This document shows, in pieces, positions 1 through 11,364 of a stretch of 64,000 nucleotides of DNA; the stretch's first letter is position 1; each line of letters opens with the position of its first letter. Below the pieces are notes generated by a model. It was not told the DNA's origin. It saw only the letters and a list, made by a program, of their open reading frames with translations, and did no database searches. Position numbers and translations under genes: made by a program. Source of the DNA: Paguma larvata (Eukaryota; Chordata; Mammalia; Carnivora; Viverridae); NCBI GenBank assembly GCA_030068075.1, contig CM057832.1, forward strand, positions 81,590,002-81,654,001, in the 5' to 3' direction.

Positions 1-1023
1 TTTGTGCTGCATTCTATACGTACGGGGACAGTGGTTCACTTTCCCCTTGTATCTCTTGAGTATCCACTTTGCCTCTAAGTTTCTGTAGCCTGTCATCACA
101 CTTTGGCCACTGCCAGAAAGGGTCATTCTCTCCAAATTTCCTGTTGAAAATCCCCGCTTTCTCTAAGTCCTATTGCCCCTGGGAACTATGTGGTGACCAA
201 GCTAATCAGATGGACTGATTCATGCAAAAACACATTAAAGGATTAATCCTGAAAGGGAACTTTGACTGTTATTTTATGGAAAAGTTTTTCAGTCTGTGTT
301 CTCAACACAAGCTCTCAAGAGGTTAATGATTATCTTAGTCTGCTAATCCCCTGGCCATGATGTAGAAGCACTAATGAAGTCCACTCAGAGGTTCTTGAGA
401 ATCTCCTCGGAAATGTGCTTCGTAAGCATGAAATAGTATACTTATTTGTGGTTTCTCCTCTTCATTTTTTTCTTGTGAGACTGAGTGGTGAGTAAGTGGA
501 GAAAGAAATGTCTTATCAGGGAGTTAACATTAAAAGTCCTTTTGAAGAAGTGAATATCCAGAGAGATTTGAAAGAGGAAAAGGTATAGGCGGGCCACCAG
601 GCTGGTGGCTGACACAGGTGTCATGGGGAAGACAGGGGAAAGAAGGGGAAGAAGAAGGAGATACAGGCAGTGGCCAGTGAGCACACCTAGGCAGGTGGGA
701 TAGGAGTGGGAGGGAATGAGTGCTGACAGTGACAGTCTCTAAAGATGGGTGGAAGGGGGTGAATGGCAGCTGAAGGGGGCCAGCTATAGGTGCTGTGGTC
801 CAGGCAGGAGAGCAGAAAAGGAGACAGAAAGGTAGACGGGCTTGTGGGAGCTAGACGGACCTAGAAGGGAGAGGAGACGATGTTCCTGAGAAAGTAGGAG
901 TCTGGGAAGAAGGGAGTCACCATAGATGCCTCCATCTGAATCCAGTCCAGCAGGCTTTTACTGTCATAGGTGTAAGATTCCCTAGTCACCCTCCTCACCA
1001 CCACCCCCATTATCCCCCTTCAT
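1..1023. other. Unassigned noncoding sequence
   Basis: No repeat family, exon or motif recognised. Purine-rich around 600-910. The open frames here are short and have no protein-like character. Confidence 0.5.
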
Positions 1024-1312
1024 GTCCTAATCCCCAGAACCCGTGAATATGCTACTTTATACTTTGCTGATGTAATTAAATTGATGATGTGGAAGTGGGG
1101 AGACTATTTTGGATCACCCCACAGGACCCAAAGCACCCTCAGCGTTCTTAAAAGGATGAGCACAAGACTCTCAAGAGCATTGAAATTGGAGCTAGGGGGC
1201 CCGCGAGCCAAGGAATGCAGTTGGCTTCTAGAATCCAAAAGGAAAAAAGGGGGCAGGTTCATGTTTTGGTTAAAGCCACAAAGCTTGGGTAATTCTCAGC
1301 GGTAGCAATGAA
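1024..1312 (+). repeat. Old mammalian interspersed repeat, LTR-like, family not assigned
   Basis: The order of landmarks (cctaatccccagaacc, gatgtaattaa, 'agccaaggaatgcag', 'ttctagaatc', 'ttaaagccac') matches a widespread mammalian repeat whose copies often end in 'taagccactaag'. I cannot name the family. The 74-codon frame inside it is a by-product of the repeat. Confidence 0.4.
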
Positions 1313-2189
1313 CTGACCTATTGAACAAGTACCAAATGTGCTAATGATGGAGGAACACAGAGGTGAATGAGATATTGATGCGTGCCTTCAAAGAATTACC
1401 AGATTGCCAGGTCAGTCGTCCAGGTCAGTGGTCCTCCAACCTGAGTGTGCATAGAAATCGACTAGATCCCAGGTAGCCCTGAGGGGATGCCTGTGCTGTT
1501 GCTCTGGGCCACCGTGCTCTGGGTCTGTTCCAGGGGCTGGGCAGCCCAAAACTGCAAAGCTTTTTAGTTGTTATCATGGAGAAAACAGTCCTGGTTTTAG
1601 GCATAGAAAAATGACTGAAATAATTATTAGACTTTAAAGATTCGAAACTTAGTGATAGAGGGAACTTGGGGCTCCAAACTTTTTTTTTTATCGCATGATA
1701 ACCGTCATGATGAGACATGTGAACGCAGCAGGGTAACTTATAAAGCACTGTGTACAAATGTCACAAATGTCCTCTCTTAGATGTCAGAGGAGAGCAGATT
1801 TGGCAAGCAAGTACACATGTCATTCCAGACTCAGCCTCTGCTTGTTTGCTAAACTGAAGTAAAGGAAGGAATATTTGGAGGAAAAAACATCCCAGTGTTT
1901 TAAGTGCTTTGTTTTGCTACAATTCTAAAGCACATGCGGCGTGGGAGACTTGAAAACAGACTTAGAGAGGATAAAGTCCCCTGTATCCCCGTAATTCAAA
2001 GATAACCAGGAACTAGAGCTTTTCCAGGAGCTAGGCTCGACCTGATGTTTCTGGGGGGGTCTTTGCAACCTTTTGTCTCCCTTCGCTGTTATAGAAAAGC
2101 ACCACTGTATGCTCTTGCACTGTGCACTGTTACCGATACTCTGTAACTTCATCGTCTAATAATTCCACTCACACGAGGGAACACTGTAC
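1313..2189. other. Mostly unassigned sequence with a possible MER5A end
   Basis: Positions about 1424-1480 resemble the first 50 bases of MER5A ('cagtggtcctccaacctgagtgtgcat' pattern). The rest is not recognised. Confidence 0.35.
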
Positions 2190-2410
2190 CATAAAGCAAT
2201 AGTTCTCAACCGGGGGTAATTTTGCCTCCCAAGAACATTTCATAACGTCCAGAGAGTTTTTTCTCGTCCTGACTGGGGTGTGGGTTGCTACTGGCATCTA
2301 GTGGGGACTGGCCAGGGATGCTGCTCAGAATGCCACGGTACACAGGAGGCACTCTTCGAAAGAATTATGTGGCCTGGAATGTGCGTAGTGCCGAGTTTGA
2401 GAAACGTGGC
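2190..2410 (+). mobile_element. Old nonautonomous DNA transposon (hAT-like MER element)
   Basis: Starts near 'agttctcaaccgggg', continues with 'gctactggcatctagtgg' and 'ccagggatgctgct', and ends near 'gccgagtttgagaaacgtgg'. These are landmarks of a common mammalian MER DNA transposon. The diverged ends still resemble inverted copies (ttctcaacc / tttgagaaa). The exact family name is uncertain. The frames on both strands here are shadows. Confidence 0.55.
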
Positions 2411-2419
2411 TGCAGAGCT

Positions 2420-2451
2420 GGGGCGGGGGTGGGGGGGTGGGGTGGAGGGGG
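2420..2451 (+). other. G-rich run, potential G-quadruplex
   Basis: At least five runs of four or more G are separated by single bases within 32 bases, between two old transposons. This meets the usual G-quadruplex pattern with very short loops. Formation is inferred, not shown. Confidence 0.6.
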
Positions 2452-2625
2452 CAGTTCTAAATTTTTGCTGGTCATCAAAATAACCTGGAAGGGTTGTTAC
2501 ACCAAAGATCGCCCCCACCCCCACCAAATTTCTGATTTAGTAGGTCTGGGAGGAGCCTGAGAATTTGCATTTCTAACAAGTTTTCAGGTGATGGAGATGC
2601 CGCTGAGAACACTAGCCGCAGGTTT
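2452..2625 (+). mobile_element. MER5A-like DNA transposon
   Basis: The right half is clear: 'tttctgatttagtaggtctg', 'gagaatttgcatttctaac' and a gtgatg...ctgagaacact end. MER5A is a nonautonomous hAT-Charlie element of about 190 bp. This copy is nearly full length but diverged. Confidence 0.6.
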
Positions 2626-3933
2626 AACAACTACACAGCTGTGACTGGTCTCCTAGAAGGTATTACCTCCGTAATTTGTGTCTTCACCCGTATTTAGTGA
2701 GACTTATATCTCTGGCATGTTGCAAATATCTGTTGGATGTGGGCCAGGTCCCCCCCTTCCTTTGGCATGTTCTGGGATGCAAAGAACAGGCTTCTCATTA
2801 CTGTGGACCAGATGATTTCATTTGACTCTGTGGGCTTGGCACCATATAAATGGCTCTGACAACCTATGTGTGAGTTGTTGGCTTGGGCGAGGTGGATGGA
2901 GGGCGGGGAGAGGTGGGGCGGTCTTATTGGTGTTGGAGTAGGCTTCACATTTTACTGTCTTCACAGCAGCAGACCCTAAAGAGGCGGGGTTATCCTGATG
3001 TCCTTGGGTTGATAATCTCTTCCCAAGGATTATTTCTCCACCCTGTCCCATGTTATCACCTGTCCATTCAGGATGGGGCCAGAGCGCACCCACCGCTCAT
3101 ACACATGGTCGTGAGACCTTGGATAGAGGTCCTGGATTCAACACAGGGAAAACCGAGGCAGGGTTGGGAATGAAAGAGGAAGCCAGACCCAGGCATGGGC
3201 TAGACCAAGAAAGGCCTAGAGCCTAGGGAAGAAACCGAGGAACCCATTGACCCTAGGGCTCAAAATGAGGCAGGAGTTCAGAGAGATCGGGAAAGGCTGG
3301 GGATGAAGTGAGTGCCCAGGGTGGGAGAGTTCACAGCTGAAGTGAGGCCAGTCTTTGAAGCCTCTTGCGACTTCTGCTGAGTACGCGGAAAAACACAGGC
3401 GTGCATCTTTAAAGCGCTAAATTGGTTAAAGTGGCTGATGGGGCCGACTTCAGGGCGGAAGTGGAACAGCTCGTGTTTTTTCGGTGGAGGATGGGGAAGG
3501 ACTCAGAGCGTTTCAAAGGTACTGCAGTACTTTTTCTTAGGCTGAATGCTAGTAGTTATTGTATTGCTATTTTAATACTTGCTAGAACTTGTATGTGATA
3601 ATAGTCAATGTGTAACAACTATAGAATAACAGATGACATGAATCAAGCGTCTACTGTTCCTCTCAAGGGTGCTGCAAGGTAGCTCTCCCTCTTTCTCAGA
3701 AATCAGGATGTGGAACCTGGGAGCCCTCCTTTGTGTGAGTGTCAAACCCGAGTTTGTGCCCGGTCCGCTCTGCCCTGCACTCAGTTCACGGAGGCGTGAG
3801 GCAGTTTGGGTCACGGGTTTCCAGGCCTCCTGCTGACCATTCTGGAGTTCTCCCAGTCACCCCAGTAATGGGTTGTCACGACTTTGTTCCAGCTTGCTAA
3901 AATCTAGCCGCCTATTTATGAGAGGTTTGTTTT
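2626..3933. other. Unassigned noncoding sequence
   Basis: No gene or repeat recognised. Positions 3365-3490 have slightly more CpG than their surroundings, far below a CpG island. Confidence 0.45.
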
Positions 3934-3954
3934 GTGTGTGTGTGTGTGTGTGTG
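3934..3954. repeat. (GT)n microsatellite
   Basis: Ten uninterrupted GT units directly visible. Confidence 0.95.
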
Positions 3955-4650
3955 TTTTGGCTTCCCTTCAAATATGAAAAAATTCTTAAACCGTAAAGAT
4001 GGCCATTCACTTCCTCCTAACTTGCCAATCTGGGGGAGGGAAAGGACTAAAAATTAAACTTGGTAGTACAATGTGTCCCCCCTTTAGTGGACATGCGTAT
4101 CCCTGGAGAAAACAACCTGCAGTGCACTCAGACCCCCTTCCCCCCATCATTGGGCATGGCTGTGGCCATGCATGAGCCCCCTCTCCACCTCTGTGAGTGA
4201 GAGTCACCCCAGTTTTCTGTAAACCCATGCTATATCACTCAAGAATGTTCCGGCCTCGTCCACACATGGAGTTGCGTCTGACTGGTACCGTAAAATCGAG
4301 TTTATAGCAGTGATGAGTCATGGAAAAGGAGAGGCCTGGGTGGAAGCGAGCCGGCAACAGAACCAGAGAGAGAGGTAGAAAGTGGAGCCCACGGTTTAGG
4401 GGTCACAAGGGCCTAGGAGTCCTGGATTCATTCCCACATCAGCACACCTGGGGTTGGGGGCTGTGGGTACAGCCTCCTAAAGAGTCCAGAAGACAGTGGC
4501 TAGCCCAACCTAGCAGTTTTTACAGGACAAACAAACACCGATCGCAAAGCAGGGCTGTGTCAGTGGGCTGGAGCCAAACAAGATGTATGTTAGATCTTCC
4601 TTCTGAAACCCACATTGGGGTGCAAACCTTCTCAGGTCTTGCTTTAAAAC
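3955..4650. other. Unassigned noncoding sequence
   Basis: Nothing recognised. Its last bases, 4632-4650, form the left target duplication of the next SINE. Confidence 0.45.
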
Positions 4651-4858
4651 AATTTTTAACGTTTATTTATTTTTGAGAGATCGAGTGTGAGTGGGGAAGG
4701 AGCAGAGAGAGAGAGAGAGAGGGAGACAGAGAATCCAAAGCAGGCTCAGGCTCTGAACTGTCAACACAGAACCCGATGTGGGGCTTGAACTCATGAACCC
4801 TGAGATTGTGACCTGAGCCAAAGTTGGACGCTTAACCAACTGAGTCACCCAGGTGCCC
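4651..4858 (-). mobile_element. SINEC_Fc: Carnivore tRNA-derived SINE (SINEC_Fc-type), full length
   Basis: Poly-T and 'acgtttatttatttttgag' at the left, (GA)n, 'gagattgtgacctgagcc' and a tRNA-like head ending 'cacccaggtgccc'. On the minus strand the head carries tRNA-type A and B boxes. Flanked by near-identical target duplications (4632-4650 and about 4859-4876, around cagRtcttgctttaaa). Confidence 0.93.
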
Positions 4859-5519
4859 CTCAGATCTTGCTTTTAAATATGGAACTTTAAATATGTCCTT
4901 AAATGCTTTTTCCTCTTCTCTGTTAATATCCGAGAAACTTACTGTTTGGTTTCTGTTTGGTTAGAACCCCCAGAACCCTCTGTAGCCAGGTTTGCCAGGA
5001 GTTGCTTTGCCGGGGAGTGAAATGGCCATGGTTGCAGCTGGGTCACCAGACGTCAGCGTCTGCTTGCCTCAGAGGCCACTTCCCTCTCAGCAATGCCCAC
5101 TAGGTGACGCCTGTGAATGGAATAGTCTTTCCAGACTACAGGCTTCCTCTGTTCTTCCCTTCCCAGGCCCGCTTCTTGCCGAGAAGAAGATGCTTAAGTG
5201 GCAAGAACCTGAAGAAATGACTCTGTGTCTAATGCTCAGAGGGCATCAGAGGGTCTCAGTCATTTCCTCTCTCGTGACGGGATATTGGCATCTCTGCTTC
5301 GTGTATGCGATGGTTTGGTGCAGAAGCAGGAAAATAGCCCCAAACCCTCCACAATCCAAACAGCTTTAGACTTCTGGGCAGGTTTACAATGACCTTACAA
5401 AATTCTACCAGCGAAGGTGACTTGCAATGGTCTCAGGGTGGCGGATGTAATATGTGAGCGTTCTGGAAGGAGGGTTGGAGGCAGCATTATGATCTTTTCT
5501 TTCCTTCTTTCTCTGTACA
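4859..5519. other. Unassigned noncoding sequence
   Basis: Contains a 125-codon open frame (4992-5369, plus) with no recognisable domain and no splice or start context that supports it. Treated as chance. Confidence 0.4.
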
Positions 5520-5700
5520 AGCGGTTCCTGTGCTGAAGGTGTATCACAGTCACTTGAAGGGATTGATAAGCCACAGATTTTTGGGTCACACTCAGAGGTC
5601 CTGATTTCGAAAGTCTTGGGTGAGGTCTGATAGTTTATTTTTTATTTTTTATTTTTGCATTTTGTTCCTGTTTCTGACAGGTTATCTGTTGAAAATCATT
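5520..5700 (+). mobile_element. MER5A, left half (split by an L1)
   Basis: Matches MER5A from 'gcggttcctgtgctgaaggtg' through 'ataagccacagatttttggg', 'agaggtcctgattt' and 'gggtgaggtctga'. The match fades into T-rich sequence at about 5640-5700. The right half resumes at 6348, so a later insertion split one element. Confidence 0.6.
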
Positions 5701-5704
5701 TCTT

Positions 5705-6347
5705 TTCTTTTTTTTATTTAAATAGTTTATTTTCAAATTGGTTTACATATAACACCCAGTGTTCATCCCAACAAGTGCCCTCTTTAATGCCCGTCACCCC
5801 CCTCCCCCTCCCCCTCCCCTCTCCCCCTCGGTTTGTTCTTAGTCTTTGAGAGTCTCTTATGTTTTATCTCCCTCCCTCTCTGTGTCTTTTTTTTCCCCCT
5901 CTTCCCCTCCCCCATGGTTTTTGCTAAGTCTCTCAAAATCCACCTATGCGTGGAAACATATGGTATCTGTCTTTTTTTGACTGACTTATTTCACTTAACA
6001 TAATACCCTCCAGTTCCATCCGTGTTGCCACACAAGGCCAGATTTGATCTTTTCTCATTGCCACGTAGTAGTCCATTGTATATATGTACCACATCTTCTT
6101 TATCCACTTGTCAGTTGATGGGCACTTGGTCTCTTTCCATGATTTGGCTATTGTCGAAAGTGCTGCTATGAACATTGGGGTACATGTGCCCCTATGCATC
6201 AGCATTCCTGTGTCTCTTGGGTAGATTCCTAACACCCTCCTACGCTGTTGGTGGGAATGCAAACTAGTGCAGCCACTCTGGAAAATGGTGTGGAGGTTCC
6301 TCAAAAAAATGAAAATAGAGCTACCCTATCACCCAGCAATAGAATGT
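5705..6347 (-). mobile_element. L1: 5'-inverted (twin-primed) L1, 3' end of ORF2 plus tail
   Basis: From 5705 to about 6232 the sequence is the minus-strand end of L1 ORF2 and the 3' region; the encoded peptide includes the typical 'MDYYVAMRKDQIW' and 'TRMELEGIMLSEI' segments. From about 6236 to 6347 the next upstream part of the same L1 runs on the plus strand (gttggtgggaatgcaaac, ccactctggaaaatggtgtgg, caccca gcaatag). The two parts abut almost exactly at the expected position, as in twin priming. No intact ORF. Confidence 0.85.
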
Positions 6348-6425
6348 GCATTTCTAACAGGTTCCCAGCTGATGTTACTGCTCCTGTTTGGGGGGAACCT
6401 CATCTAGAGAACCCCTGTTGGGCAG
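6348..6425 (+). mobile_element. MER5A, right half (split by an L1)
   Basis: 'gtgcatttctaacaggttcc' followed by a gatgttactg-type segment and 'agagaacccctg' is the right third of MER5A, continuing the element that begins at 5520. Confidence 0.6.
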
Positions 6426-7180
6426 CATCGTTGAGAGTATGTGGGTGAGAGAGAATGTGCGGCCGGAGGGCTGAGGGCTGGGCCACTGTGCAGCCTTTCC
6501 GATGCAATGTGTGTCAACAGCACACGGTGCTTTCCTTAGATGAATGGACCAGCCAGGGATAAGTTAAATCTCGAGGCAAGTCAGGAACGAAGAACCAGGC
6601 AGCTGGGCCATTGCTGGAGATACATGGAGGTGATCTGTTTAAATTTGCTTGATTGTTTTTCTGGTAGGGAAATGAAATGTTCTCTCTCTACTGCAGGTGT
6701 TCAAGCACTTTTTTTTTTTAATGGCTAAACATTTAAAGTGACAGTCAAGTCAAGGTTAAGGAGGTTATGTGAGCGTACATTCTTAGCCAGTCATTTCTTT
6801 CTGAATGTCCTAATTGGAACTCCATTGGTTCTTCATGCGGGGTGAGAGTGGATATGTGGGGGCATACAGAAATAATCCCATTACACCCCACACTACTCCT
6901 GAAGTGTGTGTCAGCACGTGGGGTAGCCCCTTGCTACAGTTTTTTTTTGAATGTGCTTTTTCTGTTTTTCTGAGCTAAGCTTTGTGTGCAGTATAAGATA
7001 GGCTAGTTTGATGGTTTTCATTTTACAAGCAAGGACTGCGGTCCAGAGCAGTTAAGTTATAAGTCAAAAAATTTAGGTGGTTTAGGATTCAACCTGGAAA
7101 TAAGTCATCCTAGACTTAAGGCTCCAGGCTCCATCTGCACATTCCACGCCTCCATTCCACCTGACTCCATTTAAAAAAAA
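6426..7180. other. Unassigned sequence with a possible MIR trace
   Basis: About 7015-7110 weakly resembles minus-strand MIR ('ttttacaagcaaggactg ... cagagcagttaag'). The rest is not recognised. The last 20 bases are the first of three copies of a SINE target site. Confidence 0.35.
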
Positions 7181-7385
7181 ATTTTTTTTTAGTTTATTTA
7201 TTTTGAAAGAGAGGGACAGAGAGAGGGTGCAGGCGCTGTGCCCGCACAAGCAGGAGAGGGGCAGAGAGAGGAGAGACAGAATCTCAAGAGCCGGATGCAG
7301 GGCTCGAACCCATGAACCGTGAGATCATAACCTGAGCCGAGATCAAGAGTTGGACGCTTAACTCACTGATCCACCCAGGTGCCTC
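7181..7385 (-). mobile_element. SINEC_Fc: Carnivore SINE (SINEC_Fc-type)
   Basis: Full-length minus copy from the poly-T to 'ccacccaggtgcctc'. Flanked by near-identical 20-base copies of 'ctgactYcatttaaaaaaaa' at 7161-7180 and 7386-7405. Confidence 0.93.
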
Positions 7386-7405
7386 CTGACTTCATTTAAA
7401 AAAAA

Positions 7406-7424
7406 ATTATTTGGGGGGGGGGAA

Positions 7425-7465
<41 letters not shown>

Positions 7466-7547
7466 GAGTGAGAATCCCAAGGAGGCTCCAGGCATGAGCT
7501 GAAGTCAAGAGTCAGTTGCTTAACCATCTTGAGCCACCCAGGTTCCC
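7406..7547 (-). mobile_element. SINEC_Fc: Second, internally shortened carnivore SINE
   Basis: Contains a G run, (GA)n at 7425-7462, 'agaatcccaaggaggctcc' and a SINE head ending 'gagccacccaggttcccc', but lacks about 60 internal bases. It sits directly against the right target copy of the previous SINE and is followed by a third copy of the same target (7548-7567). Confidence 0.88.
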
Positions 7548-7567
7548 CTCCACCTGACTCCTTTAAA

Positions 7568-8655
7568 GCGAGTTTTGGGGAAACTTCGACCGAGTTTGCT
7601 CAGGTTGTATCTTATCCCCAGTTGTAAAGTCAGGGGACCAGTAAGGTCCTGGATTCCCTCCCATCCTGAAATATTCAGCTCTCAGATGGATAGCAAGGCA
7701 GGCAGGCATTTCCCTCTCTATCTTCCGCATAATGACCATGAAATCCTTTCCACAAGAACACAGAGGTTTTGTTCTGTTCTGTTTCTAATTTCAGAACAAT
7801 AAGTTTCTGATGCACCACCACCCACCGGAAAAAGAGCACACATTGACGGACAAGGTGAGGTCTTTGTTTGGTAGTATTTCAGATCTCGGGCTTTCTGAAA
7901 TCCCTAACACCCTGGTCATAAATCACTAGAAGGTAGATGTTCTTGAAAATGAATTTTGCATGAAATGTCAGCCAAAGTCTCGGGGACAGCTATGATATTT
8001 ACGACAGGCGGTATTTCTTAGGGGAGGTAAAAGAAAATGAAGCCAATATAGTTTCGCTTAGTACCTGGGAGCGGGGAAGATAGGGAGCAAGTTGTGTTTC
8101 ATTCACCCACAAACTTTGTTTCCTCCATTTTCAGTGCATATAAAATCTATGGTACTCAAAGCAAAGGGTTCAGGAGTGTGGTGCATATGGGAAAAGTACA
8201 GGTTGGAAGACAGTGGGCAGCTGTGTGAAAGGAAAATAAACCCAAACAACTACAGGAAGGTACTTGTTCATAGCAGATTGTTTTCCTATCTACTATATTC
8301 CTGAAAGATCATTTGACCCTAGTTACAGCTTTTGGTCTTAGGCTTTCAAAATCAAAGGTCTCCTTTTATTTGGAGGGAGGAAATATTAGAGAGACAAGGC
8401 AACAAACCACATGTCCTCATCACTGATAGGAAAACACACAAAGCACTCTGCCTATTTGAGGGGCTCCTCAACTGACACTGACTTGCATTTTCAAACTTTT
8501 CTCTTACTGGTCTTCCTTGCTAATTGCCCACTAGTTACATGGGTCAGTTGGGTATTTCTCTTCTGCCTCTTCGCTTAAAACATCTCAGCATAGGATGCAT
8601 TTCTCTTCCTTCCTCTCTGCCCAATTGGTTTTTAGTCCTTAAAAAAAATCTTGAG
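7568..8655. other. Unassigned noncoding sequence
   Basis: No gene or repeat recognised. Confidence 0.45.
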
Positions 8656-8995
8656 ATAACTCACTGTCTTAGCTCAGGCTGCTCCAACAGCTGCTACAGA
8701 CTGAGCGACTCACACAACAGACATTTCTTTCTCACAGTTTTGGAGGCTGGAAGACCACGGTGTTTGCAGATTCTGTTCCTGGTGAGAGCTCTCCTTCTGG
8801 ATGGCAGACGACCGCTTCCTTGCTGTGTCCTCACATAGCACAGGGAGCATGCACGCTCTGGGATCTCTTGCTAAGAGGGCACTGATCCCATGTTGAAGGG
8901 ATGAGGTCACCCCCATGACCTCATTGAAACCTAAGTCTTCCCAAAGGCTCCACCTTCAGATACCATTATTGGGGGTTAGTGTTTGGAGCCATCTT
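8656..8995 (+). repeat. Old mammalian repeat, 'gctgctMYaacaRa' type
   Basis: Recognisable landmarks: 'cagtttTggaggctggaag', 'cagattctgttcctggtgag', 'gtgtcctcaca', 'gacctcattgaaacctaa' and 'ccattattgggggttag'. This is a common mammalian dispersed repeat whose family name I cannot give. A second copy lies at 16600-17262. Confidence 0.6.
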
Positions 8996-9785
8996 GGGCA
9001 CACAGGTTGATACTTTCACTGTGTGAAAAGGTGGATGTTGCAAGGCTCCTGCTGCCAAATTGGCAACCCAAACCATCTCCTTTTAATATTAACCTTTCAG
9101 GCCTGGACTTGAACTGCTCTGATTGGCTGCAAGAGATGTAATGCCCTTTGGTTTTATGGCGTATGAAAACAGGAACCTGGAGTGTGATGCCTTGATAGAT
9201 AATATCTGAATGAGAGTAACCTGGCCAGAAGTAACCTCAAAGTTGCCTCTTGGGGATGGATTACACAAGTTGATCATACAAAATAGCAGTTAGGAGTTGG
9301 CTAAAACTTAGTGTTACTTATGTAGACGGTAGGCCCCAAGACTCCTTGAACCAAACTAGATTTCCCTGCAGGTCCTGTATTATGATAAACATCCCCTTAG
9401 CCCCACCATAAAACCCCCAGAGCACATCGCTGTAAATATTTTCTCTACCTGACTCTGCAATGTGCAGTCTATAACTTGGGGCAAAGTCATAAAAATGATT
9501 ACTGCTTAAGGTAAGATAAGACAGTCTCTTGCTAGGTCTGGGGGGTCCACAAATATGCCAACCTAAGAAAAATTGCTTTGTCACTCACTGCCTTAAAATA
9601 AAGAAACTGAGGCCAGCAGAGTAGAGATGCCTGCCTGGCTCTAGGAGCCATACTGCTCTCTCAAATCATGTATCGCTCTGACCCTGTTCATCCATTGGGG
9701 ATCTCCTGTCCTAGCTGGAGCTGGACCCCGGCAGGTTAGGGCTTCAGCGCAGGAGTTGTGAGGGTACACAGACAAACCCTGACAC
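8996..9785. other. Unassigned noncoding sequence
   Basis: No gene or repeat recognised. Confidence 0.45.
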
Positions 9786-10489
9786 TAATACCATACAATT
9801 TTCAATTGGAAGTGTATAATTCAATATTTGTTGTGTATTCAGTGAGTAACCACCACCATAGTTTAAGTTTAGGAAATTTTCATCCCCCCAGCAAGAAACG
9901 CTGTACCCATTAGCAGGCTATACTGAGATCTATCTATATCTAGATACCTAATTCCTCTATAGATTGGCCTGTTTTTAGGATATTTCATAGGAATGGAATT
10001 ATACGGCGAGTGGCCTTTTGTGATTGGCTTCATTCATCCAGCATAATATTGTGAAGGTTCATCCAAGTTGTAACACGTATTGGCATGTTCTTGCTTTTTT
10101 GCTGCCAAATATTCCTTCGTATGTATGTGCCACATTTTATTTATCCATTTGTCAGGTGGTCGATGCTTGGGTAGTTCCTATCTTTTGGCTCATAGGAATT
10201 CTGCTATAAATACTTGCATTTAATTTTTGTGTGGACATATGTTTTCATGTCTCTTGGATGTATACCTGGGAATGGAATTGTTGCATCATATCGTGACTGT
10301 GTTTAACCATTTGAAGAATTGCCAGATTGTCTTTTAAAATGACTGTGCCATTTTACCTTCCCACTGACCATGAATGGGAGTTTTAATTTCTTTGCATCCT
10401 TGCTGACACATACTAGTGTTGTATCTTTTTAAATTTTAGTCATCCTTAAAGACTAATGAAATGAGCAATTAAAGCAATTTCTTTTAAAA

Positions 10490-10696
10490 ATTTTTTTAAT
10501 GTTTATTTATGTTGAGAGAGAGAGAGAGAGAGAGAGAGAGGGAAAGGGCAGAGAGAGGGAGACACAAATCTGAAGCAGGCTCTAGGCTCTGAGCTGTCCG
10601 CACAGTCAGCCCGACGCAGGGCTCAAACTCACCAACCCTGAGATCATGACCAGAGCCGAAGTCAGATGGTTAACCAACTGAGCCACCCAGGTGCCC
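10490..10696 (-). mobile_element. SINEC_Fc: Carnivore SINE inside the old L1
   Basis: Poly-T, 'tgtttatttatgttgag', (GA)n, 'gagatcatgaccagagcc' and a head ending 'cacccaggtgccc'. Target duplication not clear. Confidence 0.92.
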
Positions 10697-11195
10697 TTTC
10701 TAATTGGGTATGTTTTGTTTATATGGTGTGAGGTAAGGGTCCAGCTTCATTCTTTTTCATGTTATCTCTGTAGCGTTTGTTGATGATTATCCTTTTTCTG
10801 TTGAATTGACATGGTGCTTTTTTTAAAGATGAGTTGACCATAAATGTGAACCTTTATTTATGGACTATGAATTTTGTTCCACTGAACCGTATGTCTTCCC
10901 TCATGCCAGTACCACACTGATGACTGTAGCTTGGTAGTAAGTTTTGAAACTGGTAAGTGGGAGTCTCCCAGCTTTGTTCTCATTCAAGATTCTTTTGGCT
11001 ATTCTGAGTCCCTGGCATTTCCAAATGAATTTTAGAATCAGTTGTGGGTTTTTTGTGAAGAAGCCAGCTGGAATTTTGATAGAGATTGTTTTGAGTCCAT
11101 ACATACATTTGGAGAGTATTGTCATTGTAACAATATTACGTCTTCTGATCTTAGATGTCTTTCTCTTTATTTATATCTTCTTGAATTTCTTTAAA

Positions 11196-11364
11196 AAGTT
11201 TTTAATGTTTATTTTTCAGATAGAGAGAGAGAGAATGAGCATGAGTGGGGGAGGGGCAGAAAGAGAGGGAGATACCGAATCCGAAGCAGACTCCTATCCC
11301 AAACCTGAGATCATGACTTGAGCTGCAGTTGGACACTCAACCAACTGAGCTACCCAGGTGCCCC
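11196..11364 (-). mobile_element. SINEC_Fc: Carnivore SINE inside the old L1, shortened
   Basis: Minus copy lacking part of the middle ('gactcctatcccaaacctgag' joins two normally separate parts). Flanked by an 'aatttctttaaa' duplication at 11184-11195 and 11371-11382. Confidence 0.9.

Noticed and set aside
3361..3500. Local rise in CpG, considered as a CpG-island promoter
   Set aside because: Too short and too few CpGs; no TATA, Inr or first-exon pattern stands out.
4992..5369. 125-codon plus frame
   Set aside because: No recognisable domain, low-complexity leader and no supporting signals.
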